In this document: piece after piece, positions 25,438-34,834 of the stretch
Layout: each line of letters begins with the position of its first letter
How positions within the stretch are numbered: the stretch's first letter is position 1
DNA from: Leptolyngbyaceae cyanobacterium C42_A2020_001
GTDB taxonomy: Bacteria; Cyanobacteriota; Cyanobacteriia; Leptolyngbyales; Leptolyngbyaceae
Length of the DNA: 64,000 nt
Assembly (NCBI GenBank): GCA_015272515.1
Contig: JACYLN010000141.1
Location: 28,338 to 92,337 of the forward strand
Direction: 5' to 3'
Position numbers and translations under genes: made by a program
Notes under the pieces: generated by a model
What the model was told of the DNA's origin: nothing
Database searches by the model: none
What the model saw: the letters and a program-made list of their open reading frames with translations, nothing else

Positions 25438-25671
25438 ATGAATCTTGAAAATCAATCAAAAGCAATCAGCGATCTTGAATACGATCTGTTGACAGTTTTG
25501 AAGAATAAAGCTGAAGCTGTTCAAATGTACGATGTGTATGTACAAGATGCTCAAAAAGCAAACTCTCAACCCTGTGTAGAAATTCTACAAAAGTTGAAGC
25601 AAACTGATCTTGAGCAAGTTCAAGAACTTCGACACCATTTGCAAGAAGTCATGCAAACAGGAAGGATGTAA
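25438..25671 (+). CDS. Small helical protein, unknown function
   Basis: 77 residues from ATG 25438, fixed by AAGGAGG about 10 nt upstream; an open frame to 25372 upstream is only read-through. The sequence is all-helical and rich in Gln, Glu and Lys: ISDLEYDLLTVLKNKAEAVQ and KLKQTDLEQVQELRHHLQEV. The helices resemble half of a ferritin-like or four-helix bundle, so it may dimerise. It sits between the zinc-ribbon gene and the PucR-type regulator. No function can be assigned. Confidence 0.72.
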   Translation: MNLENQSKAISDLEYDLLTVLKNKAEAVQMYDVYVQDAQKANSQPCVEILQKLKQTDLEQVQELRHHLQEVMQTGRM

Positions 25672-25692
25672 CCTGTTACAGGCTTTTATGCC

Positions 25693-25727
25693 TAATCCTC
25701 TGAGTTCCTTAAAGACTCGGAGGATTA
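25693..25727 (+). terminator. Hairpin after the small helical gene
   Basis: TAATCCTCTGAGT (25693-25705) pairs with ACTCGGAGGATTA (25715-25727) with a single G-T pair, around a 9-nt loop. No T-run follows, so it may be a Rho-independent terminator of weak type or an RNA-stabilising stem. Confidence 0.5.
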
Positions 25728-25842
25728 AGTTACGCCATTATTGTCAGATAAAAAACTGTGATCCTGCCTGGGACAGATGCTTTATATCTATAACTTAATT
25801 AAAAATTATCCGTAGCTCAATCTCCCTTCGCCTGGTCGTTCT

Positions 25843-27066
25843 ATGATCGTTCATGGTACTCGAGTGACGAGTGTATCTAGTCGGTTTATCGAAATTTCTC
25901 ACAGTATTGCTGACCGAATCTCAAATCTCCTCAATGCATCTGTATTTATAATTGACGAGAAGGGAATTTTAATTACAAGTAGTGAGCCTTTTGGAGTTGA
26001 AACATCCTCTGCTTTAAGAGGCCGTGCAGCATCTTTAGAAAATCTTTTAAGAATTCCAATCCATTACAAAACTGAGACGGGAGAAATTGTCGTTGGCCCA
26101 TCTCTAAATCAGGAGCCAATTCCTTCTAAGATTGCCCAGGCATTGGTTGAGCTAGTCATCGATCAAACGACCAGTAATCAGGAAAAAAACACCGATAAAA
26201 GCAACCTAAAAAATCAATTTATTAATGATTTATTACATGGGTGTATTGCGGACGAGGAAGTTGCTTTGAGTAATGCAAGGCAGTTGGGAATGGACTTAAC
26301 GCCTCCGAGGGCAGTGATTTTAGTTGATGCATCATCTTATGTTCTGAGTAGCAATGATTCACCGTTTCAAGATTTAAAGGCAGAACAGCAACGCAAAACG
26401 AGAGATATTATTCGTATTATTGTTAACTTTTTTCATCTTCCAAATGATACGATTTGCGCTGATTTGGGACAAGGTGAAGTGTGTGTTTTAAAGGCTAGTG
26501 ACACTAAGAATTTGGGACTTTGGGCGCAGTGCCACAACGACTCTAAAGGCTTAAGTTCTTCTTGGGCAAATTTAGCTGCGCTTAAACGAGCAGCGGATGC
26601 GTTACTCATCCGTTTACGTGATGAAACGATGACTGCGATCGATATCGGGATTGGTCGATATCATCCCGGAGTTGCGGGGTTAGCGCGGTCTTATGAAGAT
26701 GCACGCGCGGCGCTATCGTTAGGAAGCCGTTTTCAAGGGCATAACCAAGTTCATTGCTTAGGTGAGTTAGGAATTGCCGCCTTTGTGGGCGTAGCCGATG
26801 AAACAACAAAAGTCGATTTAGCTAAATATTTGCTCAGCCCACTTGACCATGAAAGTGAACTATTTACAACGCTGGACGCTTTTTTTGCCGAGAATTGCTG
26901 CCCTTCATCAACTGCTCGACGATTGTCAATTCATCGCAACACCTTGAGCTATCGGCTGGATAAGATTTTTTCTCTCACAGGGCTAGAACCGAGAAAGTTT
27001 GATGATGCTGTGCAGATGCGCCTCTGCCTGTTGCTGCGATCGCTCCAAACAACAGCAGAACATTAG
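25843..27066 (+). CDS. PucR/CdaR-family transcriptional regulator
   Basis: 407 residues. The N-terminal part (SRFIEISHSIADRISNLLNA, then VFIIDEKGILITSSEP) resembles the sugar-diacid-recognition domain of CdaR. A central GGDEF-like region (about 250-300, IGIGRYHPGVAGLARSYEDA) follows, and a C-terminal PucR-type HTH reads CCPSSTARRLSIHRNTLSYR. The family activates uptake and use of small organic acids, purines or similar compounds, but no such catabolic genes are adjacent. It may act on genes elsewhere, or on the stress genes that follow. Confidence 0.88.
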   Translation: MIVHGTRVTSVSSRFIEISHSIADRISNLLNASVFIIDEKGILITSSEPFGVETSSALRGRAASLENLLRIPIHYKTETGEIVVGPSLNQEPIPSKIAQALVELVIDQTTSNQEKNTDKSNLKNQFINDLLHGCIADEEVALSNARQLGMDLTPPRAVILVDASSYVLSSNDSPFQDLKAEQQRKTRDIIRIIVNFFHLPNDTICADLGQGEVCVLKASDTKNLGLWAQCHNDSKGLSSSWANLAALKRAADALLIRLRDETMTAIDIGIGRYHPGVAGLARSYEDARAALSLGSRFQGHNQVHCLGELGIAAFVGVADETTKVDLAKYLLSPLDHESELFTTLDAFFAENCCPSSTARRLSIHRNTLSYRLDKIFSLTGLEPRKFDDAVQMRLCLLLRSLQTTAEH

Positions 27067-27396
27067 TTCTATTTGGTCAATGCTTTATCCATAGCAGGTA
27101 ATCGTGTAAGCCAAAAAGAATGGGAGCAACTGCTACCTTTGGGCGAAGCAACCAGAATGAGCTGTTTAGTATGATTATGGTAATGTTTGCTGATGCGGGT
27201 AGCAATCAGCACCTAACTGTCTCACGATTGCAACTGTTGGCATCGAGGGTTTGCTGGTGTCTAATGTTGAAGGATGAGCAAAGATCTTATCGATAAAGGC
27301 TCTAATTTTACTATCTGAGCCATTCTTACAATTGAACCAAAGTTTTAATGTTCGTTTCTAAGTGAACATGTTTTGTTGAGAAAAAACGATTACGGA
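27067..27396. other. Intergenic region before the first receiver-kinase
   Basis: No gene visible in 330 bp. A small inverted repeat ATGTTC..GAACAT at 27348-27369 lies just upstream of the next start and could be an operator. Confidence 0.35.
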
Positions 27397-28629
27397 ATGT
27401 TTAGGATTTTGATTGTCGATGATGATGTTGTTGATCGGTTAGCAGTTCGCCGTGCTCTTACAAAAGCTGGGATTCAGTTTGAGTTGTCGGAGGCAAAGAA
27501 CTGTGCTGAAGCGATCGCATTCGTTCAAAATCAGCCTTCCGACTGTGTCTTTCTTGACTACTGTTTGCCCGACGGTGATGGACTCTCACTCATCCAGCAG
27601 GTTCGTCGATTGGGCATTAATGTTCCCTTGATTGTGCTAACTGGGCAAGGAGATGAGCAGATTGCTGTTGATTTAATGAAAGCTGGCGCAACTGATTATT
27701 TAGCAAAGTCTCGTGTTTTACCTGAACGTTTACTACAGGTAATCCATAGCGCTGTTCGAGTGTATCAAGCTGAGTGTGAAGCCGATCAAGCCAACCAGCG
27801 CTTGAGAGAAACAAATGAACTCTTGATTCGCAAAAATCAGGAACTAGAGCTTCAACGGCAACAAATTCACCTACAAAATTTGAAACTATTAGAGAGTTCC
27901 CGGCTAAAATCGCAATTTTTAGCCACCATGTCGCACGAGTTGCGAACTCCATTAAACGTCATTATTGGGTTTTCTCAACTGCTATTGCGCCCGGCAAAAG
28001 GAGTGACCGATCCGCATCAAAAAGATATTGTTGAGCGAATTCTTAATAACGGAAAACATTTGCTGATGTTGCTCAATGAAATCTTGGACTTTTCTAAACT
28101 CGAAGCTGGGCAATTAGAAGTTAAACCCAGAACTTTTAATCTAGAAAAAGTAGTGAGGCTTGCAGTATCTGAGGTGCGATTGCTCGCGGACGAAAAGCAA
28201 TTAGCCTTAGAGATTGTTGGCGACTTAAAGCAATCCGAAATATTCAACGATCCCGAACGACTCCGCCAAATTTTAATGAACTTGCTCTCGAATGCTGTTA
28301 AGTTCACGTCTGATGGGAGAGTTTGGGTAGAGATTACAGAGCCGACTCCAGACAGTGTTGAGATCGCCATTTGTGATACAGGAATGGGCATTGATCCAGC
28401 CGATATCAACTTTATTTTTGAGCCGTTCCGTCAGATAGACCAAACCATCACCCGAAAGCATACGGGCACGGGCTTGGGTTTAGCAATCACAAAATCTTTA
28501 GTCCAAATGATGCACGGTAAAATTACAGTTGAAAGTCAGCTTGGTCGGGGGTCTGTTTTTCGAGTGCGGATTCCTCGCTCCATTGCGTTGCAAGAAACGT
28601 TTGAGTCAATTCCGCTTTATTCATCTTGA
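27397..28629 (+). CDS. Receiver-first sensor kinase (REC-HisKA-HATPase)
   Basis: 410 residues from ATG 27397 (MFRILIVDDDVVDRLAV); TTG codons at 27373 and 27376 are less likely. The receiver has acidic DDD near the N-terminus, the phospho-acceptor Asp in FLDYCLPDGDG and the KS of LAKSRVLP. A coiled coil of about 45 residues leads to the H-box MSHELRTPLNVIIGFSQLLL. The ATPase end has the N-box NLLSNAVKFT, G1 CDTGMGI and GTGLGLAI. The order is the reverse of ordinary hybrid kinases, so phosphate on the receiver may gate the kinase. No membrane segment is present, so it is cytoplasmic. Confidence 0.9.
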   Translation: MFRILIVDDDVVDRLAVRRALTKAGIQFELSEAKNCAEAIAFVQNQPSDCVFLDYCLPDGDGLSLIQQVRRLGINVPLIVLTGQGDEQIAVDLMKAGATDYLAKSRVLPERLLQVIHSAVRVYQAECEADQANQRLRETNELLIRKNQELELQRQQIHLQNLKLLESSRLKSQFLATMSHELRTPLNVIIGFSQLLLRPAKGVTDPHQKDIVERILNNGKHLLMLLNEILDFSKLEAGQLEVKPRTFNLEKVVRLAVSEVRLLADEKQLALEIVGDLKQSEIFNDPERLRQILMNLLSNAVKFTSDGRVWVEITEPTPDSVEIAICDTGMGIDPADINFIFEPFRQIDQTITRKHTGTGLGLAITKSLVQMMHGKITVESQLGRGSVFRVRIPRSIALQETFESIPLYSS

Positions 28630-28730
28630 GTAAAGTTCTGTATCAAAACTCACCCTTATGACAGAGCATTTCTTACTACTTTAGAAATAAGATAAAGTGG
28701 CTTGTGTCGTAAAACCTTTACTATTTACAT

Positions 28731-29861
28731 ATGTCGGCCCATAGAAACCGCATTAACCATGTTTTGGTGGTTGATGATATATATGACAATTTGATCTTAA
28801 TTGAAAGCATTTTAGAGGATGAGGGATATCGAATTAATTTAGCAACTGATGGTTTTAGTGCCTTAGCTACAATTGAACAAGACCCACCGGATTTAGTGCT
28901 ATTGGATGTGATGATGCCCGAAATGCACGGGTATGAAGTGACACGGCGAATTCGTCAAAATGAGAAATTGTCTTATATTCCAATTTTATTGGTAACGGCC
29001 CATGACCAAACGAGTGCAGTAGAAGGGCTAGATGCCGGAGCCGATGATTTTATCCGCAAGCCATTTGATACAGATGAACTGTTGGCAAGGGTGCGATCGC
29101 TATTGCGATTAAAACACAGCATTGATGAGCGGGAAGAGATGCTTCGCCAACGGGAAGATTTCGTTTCCCGATTAACGCACGACTTGCGAATTCCGTTAGT
29201 AGCGGCGGATCGGATGCTTCATTTGTTTCTACAAGAAGCCTACTGTCCACTTTCAGACGATATGAAAGAAGCCGTTGGTGTAGTGATTCGGAATAATCAA
29301 AATCTCTTACAAATGGTGAACACGCTGTTAGAAGTGTATCGCCATGAGGCAGGGCAGAAAAAGCTAACGCTAGTACCCTGCGATGTCAAAGAAATTTGTC
29401 AAGAAATTGTACAAGAACTGAATCCTTTAGCTTGGGAAAAAGAACTGGCGATCGTATTGCTTTCTCCTGCAAACCCTGAATCAAAGGATGAACCAATTCA
29501 AATCTTAGCGGATCGCTTAGAGTTGCGTCGAGTTTTCTCAAACCTGCTTGGAAATGCAATTAAATTCACTGATCAAGGTTCAATCAACGTTTCAATTGTG
29601 AAAGCACCACCTAAAGATAAAACCCTTTCCTCTAAAGACTGGGTTGCTATTTCGGTACGCGATACAGGATCGGGTATTCCTCCTGAAGATCAAGCTGTCA
29701 TCTTTGAACGCTTTCGCCAAGGTCGAAATCGCAGGGCAGATAGTGGTTTGGGACTGTATCTAACTCGCCGCATTGTGGAAGCCCATCAAGGATTTATCAC
29801 AGTTGAATCTAAGGTAGGTCAGGGGAGTGTGTTTACCGTGTATTTACCTGCGAATCCATAA
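28731..29861 (+). CDS. Receiver-first sensor kinase, second copy
   Basis: 376 residues. The receiver contains VDDIYDNL and VLLDVMMPEMHGYEV. A short linker ends in the H-box DFVSRLTHDLRIPLVAADRM, which has HDLR in place of HELR. The ATPase part has NLLGNAIKFTDQG, RDTGSGIPPEDQ and SGLGLYLTRRIV. It closely resembles the kinase at 35401, with the unusual VAADRMLHL after the H-box in both, so those two are recent paralogues; the 27397 protein is more distant. It starts 101 bp after the preceding kinase. A convergent terminator follows. Confidence 0.9.
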   Translation: MSAHRNRINHVLVVDDIYDNLILIESILEDEGYRINLATDGFSALATIEQDPPDLVLLDVMMPEMHGYEVTRRIRQNEKLSYIPILLVTAHDQTSAVEGLDAGADDFIRKPFDTDELLARVRSLLRLKHSIDEREEMLRQREDFVSRLTHDLRIPLVAADRMLHLFLQEAYCPLSDDMKEAVGVVIRNNQNLLQMVNTLLEVYRHEAGQKKLTLVPCDVKEICQEIVQELNPLAWEKELAIVLLSPANPESKDEPIQILADRLELRRVFSNLLGNAIKFTDQGSINVSIVKAPPKDKTLSSKDWVAISVRDTGSGIPPEDQAVIFERFRQGRNRRADSGLGLYLTRRIVEAHQGFITVESKVGQGSVFTVYLPANP

Positions 29862-29865
29862 ACGC

Positions 29866-29902
29866 GATCGCAGAAACGGTTTGTGATTCCATTTCTGCGA
29901 TC
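29866..29902. terminator. Bidirectional hairpin between convergent genes
   Basis: A perfect 11-bp stem GATCGCAGAAA (29866-29876) / TTTCTGCGATC (29892-29902). It lies just after the kinase stop and before the convergent SDR stop, the expected position for a shared terminator, though no long T-run follows on either side. Confidence 0.6.
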
Positions 29903-29926
29903 ACTGCGTTCATTAGGTTTTAGGGG

Positions 29927-30790
29927 TTACCCATTGACGACGCTGCCACCATTCGGGTGCAAAATTTGCCCCGTCATGTAAGAGGAGTCTTCGGAGGCTA
30001 GAAAAACATAACTTGGAGCAACTTCTTCCGGTTGTCCTGCTCGCTGCATGGGAACTTGCTTACCGAAGCTCTCTACCTTTTCTTCGGGGAAGGTAGAAGG
30101 AATTAAGGGAGTCCAAATTGGGCCAGGTGCAACACCATTCACCCGAATTCCTTTTTCCACAAGAGATTGAGAGAGCGATCGCGTAAATGCAACAATTGCG
30201 CCCTTTGTTGCCGAGTAATCCAGCAATTGTGGATTTCCCTTATAAGCTGTTACGGAAGTAGTGTTAATGATGCTACTGCCTTGTTTGAGGTGTGGTAAAA
30301 CTGCTTTTGTCAGAAAAAACATACTAAATATATTTGTTCTGAACGTTTTTTCAAGCTGTTCTGCGGTAATTTTCTCGATGCTTTCTTGGGGATGTTGCTC
30401 AGCCGCATTGTTCACCAAAATGTCTAACTTGCCAAAGGTTTTAACAGCTTGCTGAACTGCTTCTCGGCAAAATGATTCGTCCCCAATGTCGCCCCGAATT
30501 GTTAAGCAACGTCGTCCTTCCTGCTCAACCAACTTCTTTGTTTTGTTAGCATCCTCATCTTCATTCAAATAAACGATCGCCACGTCTGCCCCTTCTTTGG
30601 CAAACAAGACCGCAACAGAACGACCAATTCCGCTATCCCCACCTGTGATTAGCGCCACTTTCTCATTCAGCTTGCCGCTGCCGCGATACTGTCTTGCCTC
30701 CGCTTGAGGTGCTGGAGTCATCTGAGATTCAACTCCAGGCTGTTGATCTTGGTGCTGAGGTGGTTGCTCTTTAAGTCTTGCTTGAACCAT
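29927..30790 (-). CDS. SDR-family oxidoreductase (general-stress type)
   Basis: 287 residues. A Gln/Pro-rich, disordered first 40 residues (for example QPPQHQDQQPGVE) lead to the Rossmann domain. The NAD(P) motif is GGDSGIGRSV, followed by NNAAEQHP, the catalytic Ser in TTSVTAYKG, YSATKGA with Tyr and Lys, and the C-terminal MTGQILHPNGGSVVNG. The tail and N-terminus match the YhdG/Gsp39-like SDRs induced by stress, annotated as glucose or ribitol dehydrogenase-like; the real substrate is unclear. A GGAGG Shine-Dalgarno lies 6 nt before the ATG. The companion gene at 30858 is 67 bp upstream on the same strand. Confidence 0.92.
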   Translation of the reverse strand: MVQARLKEQPPQHQDQQPGVESQMTPAPQAEARQYRGSGKLNEKVALITGGDSGIGRSVAVLFAKEGADVAIVYLNEDEDANKTKKLVEQEGRRCLTIRGDIGDESFCREAVQQAVKTFGKLDILVNNAAEQHPQESIEKITAEQLEKTFRTNIFSMFFLTKAVLPHLKQGSSIINTTSVTAYKGNPQLLDYSATKGAIVAFTRSLSQSLVEKGIRVNGVAPGPIWTPLIPSTFPEEKVESFGKQVPMQRAGQPEEVAPSYVFLASEDSSYMTGQILHPNGGSVVNG

Positions 30791-30857
30791 CTTGCCTCCT
30801 TGAATTCCCTGTTCTAATGAGCTTATTCGAGAGAGTTAAATGTGAATGTTGATGGAA

Positions 30858-31226
30858 TTACCACCAAACTCGCTCACCGTTTTCGTCTACTCGTGCTTGT
30901 CGGATTACGTCAGAAATTTCTTCTGCATCCTTGATGTGGTGCAAAGCTTCTTTTTGCCCATCTGGGTACTCCACTACAAAGTATGTGGGAACAACGATGT
31001 GATCGCCTGTAATGTCGGGAGCATCTACAGCAACCTGCTTCGCTTTTTCTTCCAGGGATTTCGATTCATCAATGCGATCGCCAGGGTTCAGAGTTAAACT
31101 CTTGCCACCCTTATCCATTTCTTCCTGAATCCACTGCTTTTGTTCTGGTTCCACCTGTTCCGGCTGCATGGGTTGCTTAATGTCAGCCTCACTGTTCTTT
31201 AAATTGCTTGCAGAATCTCTGTTCAT
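30858..31226 (-). CDS. Small hydrophilic stress-region protein, unknown
   Basis: 122 residues. The first half is highly polar (Glu, Gln, Lys, Pro; for example MQPEQVEPEQKQWIQEEMD) and likely disordered. The second half, GDHIVVPTYFVVEYPDGQKE then ALHHIKDAEEISDVIRQARV, is a small mixed fold. I do not recognise a named family. Transcribed just ahead of the stress-type SDR and divergent from the hemerythrin gene, it is probably part of the same stress response; that is inference from position only. Confidence 0.75.
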   Translation of the reverse strand: MNRDSASNLKNSEADIKQPMQPEQVEPEQKQWIQEEMDKGGKSLTLNPGDRIDESKSLEEKAKQVAVDAPDITGDHIVVPTYFVVEYPDGQKEALHHIKDAEEISDVIRQARVDENGERVWW

Positions 31227-31635
31227 AACATCCTTCCTGGTGTAACTTTGCTAAATCGTTGATTAACCTATCTTTAACACTAGGAGCGAAACAGAAAGAT
31301 AACTTCCCACTAAAGAAGTACTCTTAAGCAGTATCTTTCCTGAGTAGATTCTAGAATTCTGCTGATTTTTTATTTTCAACTTTGTTTGAAAAATTGAAGT
31401 TTTTCAAGAATTTAATCGTTCTAAGGTATGAGTTCTATCAACACTTTTTCTTCAGTACACAATTTAAGCAAAAAAAGCTTTTCTGAAGTATCTATGCAAT
31501 CACTCTTTTTTATTTCAAGAACAACTAAATTCTTTCTCTACTTAAAGTAATGACCTGTCCTAAGAGGGAGTGTACTACCTCCTATCCATGTGACTATTGC
31601 AGTATCTACACGTGTGTAGTTATCAGGAGAACAAC
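31227..31635. other. AT-rich divergent promoter region of stress genes
   Basis: 409 bp of AT-rich sequence with no gene. It separates the SDR-side operon from the hemerythrin gene and should hold both promoters. The palindrome GATTCTAGAATT sits near 31347. A Shine-Dalgarno AGGAG precedes the hemerythrin ATG. No named operator is recognised. Confidence 0.4.
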
Positions 31636-32670
31636 ATGGTTACAACCCTAACAGATGCTAAACGCGAAGCAATTGCTGAAAAGCTAGCAGAAATGCGAGC
31701 TTTACAAAACCTGCTGATTGCGAATGAGCAAAGATTTATTCAAGAATGCAACAACGATGAAATCCGCGATCGCTTGCGGAATATGCTGGAAGATGACCAG
31801 AAAAACTTAGGCGTACTTGAAACCGTTATTACCCAATACGGAATTCAAGGTAAGCCGAGTAATGTGGCTCAAAAAAGTATGCAGGAAATTGAAGGGCTGA
31901 TGAAGGGGTCTGAACTCAGCTTCTTCAAGAAAGTTGCTCAACATGAACTGCTCAAGCATATGCAGGTAATGTCTGGTTTGATTGTGCACAAAGCCGCTCA
32001 AAAAGTGGGTGCAGATGTAGAGGCAGCGATCACTCCTCTGAACACCGTTAACTTTGAAAACCGCGCACACCAGGAGCAACTCAAAGGAGTCTTGGAAGTG
32101 TTGGGTGTGCTTGAGCTGACTGGAATGGAAGCCGATCAAGGACTGTGGGCGCGAGTGCAGGATGCAGTTGCCGCTTTAACGGGTGTGGCTGGCAGTGTGG
32201 TTACTCAAAGCAGTGACAAATCTGATATGAACATCCAGGATGTGATTCGGATGGATCACCAAAAAGCGAACATGCTGTTTATGGAGATTGAGCAAAGCCA
32301 AGATCCCCAAAAGATCCAGGAGTACTTTGGTCAACTCTATAAAGACTTGAGCGTCCACGCGTTGGCAGAAGAACAAGTTGTTTATCCTGCTGTACGCCCA
32401 TTTTATGGCGCATCTGATACTCAAGAGCTGTATGATGAGCAGTCTCAAATGAAGGTGTTACTGGATGAGATTAAAGCGCTAAGTCCGGCTTCTTCCGAGT
32501 TTAAGAGCAAGGTGAAGCAACTGAAAGACATCGTGATGGATCACGTCCGGCAGGAAGAAAGCACCATGTTTGCTGCCATCCGCAACAACTGCAATGCTCA
32601 GCAAAGCGAACAATTAGCAACTCAGTTTAAAGAAGCGAAGAAGCAACTTCAAATGAAGGTAGGTGTATAG
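31636..32670 (+). CDS. Ferritin-like/hemerythrin HHE-domain fusion
   Basis: 344 residues from ATG 31636, chosen for the AGGAG at about -10; an upstream TTG at 31597 is less likely. The first about 190 residues are a helical ferritin-like bundle (ALQNLLIANEQRFIQEC and EDDQKNLGVLETVITQY). A C-terminal hemerythrin-type bundle follows: MDHQKANMLFMEIEQ, then HALAEEQVVYPAVRP and MDHVRQEESTMF, with histidines and glutamates spaced as di-iron ligands. Such proteins sense or protect against oxygen, nitric oxide or iron stress. A strong terminator lies just after the stop, so it is monocistronic. Confidence 0.88.
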   Translation: MVTTLTDAKREAIAEKLAEMRALQNLLIANEQRFIQECNNDEIRDRLRNMLEDDQKNLGVLETVITQYGIQGKPSNVAQKSMQEIEGLMKGSELSFFKKVAQHELLKHMQVMSGLIVHKAAQKVGADVEAAITPLNTVNFENRAHQEQLKGVLEVLGVLELTGMEADQGLWARVQDAVAALTGVAGSVVTQSSDKSDMNIQDVIRMDHQKANMLFMEIEQSQDPQKIQEYFGQLYKDLSVHALAEEQVVYPAVRPFYGASDTQELYDEQSQMKVLLDEIKALSPASSEFKSKVKQLKDIVMDHVRQEESTMFAAIRNNCNAQQSEQLATQFKEAKKQLQMKVGV

Positions 32671-32713
32671 GCTTTCTCAGCCTTACTCAATCAATCGATC
32701 TCCGCTGACGGTG

Positions 32714-32741
32714 AGCAGGCAATTAATTTTGCCTGCTTTTT
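32714..32741 (+). terminator. Rho-independent terminator of the hemerythrin gene
   Basis: Perfect 9-bp stem AGCAGGCAA / TTGCCTGCT around TTAATT, followed by a T-run (32737-32741). Textbook form, about 45 bp after the hemerythrin stop. Confidence 0.85.
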
Positions 32742-32757
32742 CATGGGGCGATCGCCC

Positions 32758-33363
32758 CTATCGTAAAACCAACGGAATTACCTCAACTTGTCCAGGAATG
32801 CCTAGATCATATTGGATCAGCGGCGACAGAGTTTTAGACAGCACTGGCATAAATCCCAAGCGCAGATAAAACTCAGTGAGTTTGGGCAGGCAGGTAAGGT
32901 AAAGCGGTTTAGTCGCTTGTTCACCCAGGTAAGAAACCAGGAATGACCCTAATCCTTGACTGCGCCATCCAGGGACAACGTAAACATCATGAAGCAGAGA
33001 ATACCGTTGATGCTGCCGTAGTTTGGCACAGGCAATAAGCTGGTTGCGATGCTCAATCACCCAAAAATTTTCCCACTCACTATGCCAGCTAAGAAATGCT
33101 GCCGCTAACACACCTAGCCCAATCACAGTGCCTGGTCCCAGAACCAGGTTCCACAATCGTTGCAGCCCCAACGTTAATCCTAAATGAATCCCAATTCCGC
33201 TCAGCAATCCCCCTGCCAGAATTCGCATCGTCCACTCTGTCTGAGAAACCGGGGGAAGTACCTCTTGCCTAAACTGGGCTAACAACTCGCGGATTGCAGT
33301 TTTATCAGTAGGGCAAGCCGGACGAATGATACATCCAGGAGGTAAGGAGAAGGACACGGTCAT
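32758..33363 (-). CDS. GNAT acetyltransferase with hydrophobic insert
   Basis: 201 residues. The N-terminus CIIRPACPTDKTAIRELLAQ is a GNAT first strand and helix. Residues about 46-95 form two hydrophobic stretches (GLLSGIGIHLGLTLGL and VIGLGVLAAAFLSWH), and then the fold resumes with VIEHRNQLIACAKLR and the acetyl-CoA loop VVPGWRSQGLGSFLVSYL. An intervening membrane-like hairpin inside a GNAT domain is uncommon. It may tether the enzyme to the membrane. Substrate unknown. It is convergent with the hemerythrin gene. Confidence 0.78.
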   Translation of the reverse strand: MTVSFSLPPGCIIRPACPTDKTAIRELLAQFRQEVLPPVSQTEWTMRILAGGLLSGIGIHLGLTLGLQRLWNLVLGPGTVIGLGVLAAAFLSWHSEWENFWVIEHRNQLIACAKLRQHQRYSLLHDVYVVPGWRSQGLGSFLVSYLGEQATKPLYLTCLPKLTEFYLRLGFMPVLSKTLSPLIQYDLGIPGQVEVIPLVLR

Positions 33364-33483
33364 GAGGTCTTATGAATCCATCTTTTGGGGTAGATTACAA
33401 AGTTTTTGTTCGGGAAAGGCTTTTAACTCGCTAGTCTAGATAAAGAGTGCCCACTATGCTAAGTAAAAGATTCAGTGCCGTTT

Positions 33484-34695
33484 ATGGTTTCAATTTCTCT
33501 AAATCCTCTCTTTGTAGATACATCGCGGATTCGAGCTGAGATCCGGACGTTACAACCTCAAATTGTAGAATGGCGGCGATCGCTCCATCAAAAGCCAGAA
33601 CTAGGGTTTCGTGAACTCCTTACTTCTGACTTTGTAGCGCAAAAATTGCAAGAATGGGGAATTTCTTTCCAAAAGGGGATTGCTAAAACAGGCGTGTTAG
33701 CCACTATATCGGGCAATCGTCCAGGGCGGGTGTTTGCCATTCGTGCTGATATGGATGCATTGCCGATTCAGGAGGAAAACGATGTTCCTTACAAGTCGCA
33801 GCATGATGGCGTGATGCACGCCTGTGGACATGATGGACACACCGCGATCGCCCTTGCCACTGCTTATTATCTGTCGCACCATCGAGATAATTTTGCCGGA
33901 ACAGTGAAAATCATTTTTCAGCCAGCAGAAGAAGGACTGGGCGGAGCAGAGCCAATGATCGCCGAGGGAGTGTTAAAAAATCCTGATGTGGAGGCGATCG
34001 TCGGTTTGCATTTGTGGAACGTGCTGCCACTGGGAACGGTAGGCGTGCGCGCCGGAGCATTGATGGCAGCCGTGGAATGTTTTGAGTTAACGATTCATGG
34101 TAAAGGCGGACATGGAGCCATCCCCCAACAAACTATCGATTCGGTGGTTGTCGGCTCTCAGATTGTGAGTGCCCTACAAACTATTGTGGCGCGCAACATC
34201 GATCCCATTGATTCTGCGGTCGTGACGGTGGGCGAATTTCATGCTGGAACCGCGCATAACGTTATTGCCGATACGGCTCACATGACAGGCACTGTCCGCT
34301 ATTTCAATCCGGCTTACAAGGGCTACTTTGGACAACGCATGGAGCAAATCATCAAAGGAATTTGCGAGGCGCATGGTGCCACCTATGAATTTAAATATTG
34401 GGAGCTGTATCCACCTGTTATGAATGATGGAGCGATCGCCAATCTTGTGCGCTCTGTAGCTGAAGATGTAGTGGAATCACCACTGGGTATGGTTCCTGAA
34501 TGTCAAACCATGGGCGGTGAAGACATGTCATTCTTTTTACAAGAAGTGCCCGGTTGCTACTTTTTTCTTGGGTCTGCTAATGCAGTAAAAGGGCTTGCCT
34601 ACCCCCATCACCATCCTCGATTTGACTTTGATGAAACAGCCCTGGGAATGGGCGTAGAAATTTTTGTGCGGTGCGTGGAAGAGTTTTGTCAATAA
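33484..34695 (+). CDS. M20-family amidohydrolase (hippurate/IAA-amino acid hydrolase-like)
   Basis: 403 residues from ATG 33484; an upstream GTG at 33475 is possible. The metal-binding motifs are clear: ADMDALPIQEENDVPY, HACGHDGHTAIA, QPAEEGLGGAEPMI and GLHLWNVLPLGTVGVR. The dimerisation insert (HGKGGHGAIPQQTIDSVV) and the C-terminal MGGEDMSFFLQEVPG complete the M20D pattern. It hydrolyses N-acyl or amino-acid amide conjugates to free the acid and amino acid, with two metal ions. It stands alone; a role in recycling acylated amino acids is a family-based guess. Confidence 0.92.
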   Translation: MVSISLNPLFVDTSRIRAEIRTLQPQIVEWRRSLHQKPELGFRELLTSDFVAQKLQEWGISFQKGIAKTGVLATISGNRPGRVFAIRADMDALPIQEENDVPYKSQHDGVMHACGHDGHTAIALATAYYLSHHRDNFAGTVKIIFQPAEEGLGGAEPMIAEGVLKNPDVEAIVGLHLWNVLPLGTVGVRAGALMAAVECFELTIHGKGGHGAIPQQTIDSVVVGSQIVSALQTIVARNIDPIDSAVVTVGEFHAGTAHNVIADTAHMTGTVRYFNPAYKGYFGQRMEQIIKGICEAHGATYEFKYWELYPPVMNDGAIANLVRSVAEDVVESPLGMVPECQTMGGEDMSFFLQEVPGCYFFLGSANAVKGLAYPHHHPRFDFDETALGMGVEIFVRCVEEFCQ

Positions 34696-34834
34696 GCTTT
34701 TCCCAATCTCGTGTCTCTGGCTATCATTTCTTTAAGCCCCTTCATCCTTTCGGTTGAGGCGGCTTAGTGGTAATTTTCAATACACTCTTTTAAAGAACAT
34801 TAAAAAAAGTAAAAATTTACCCACGTTAAAGATC

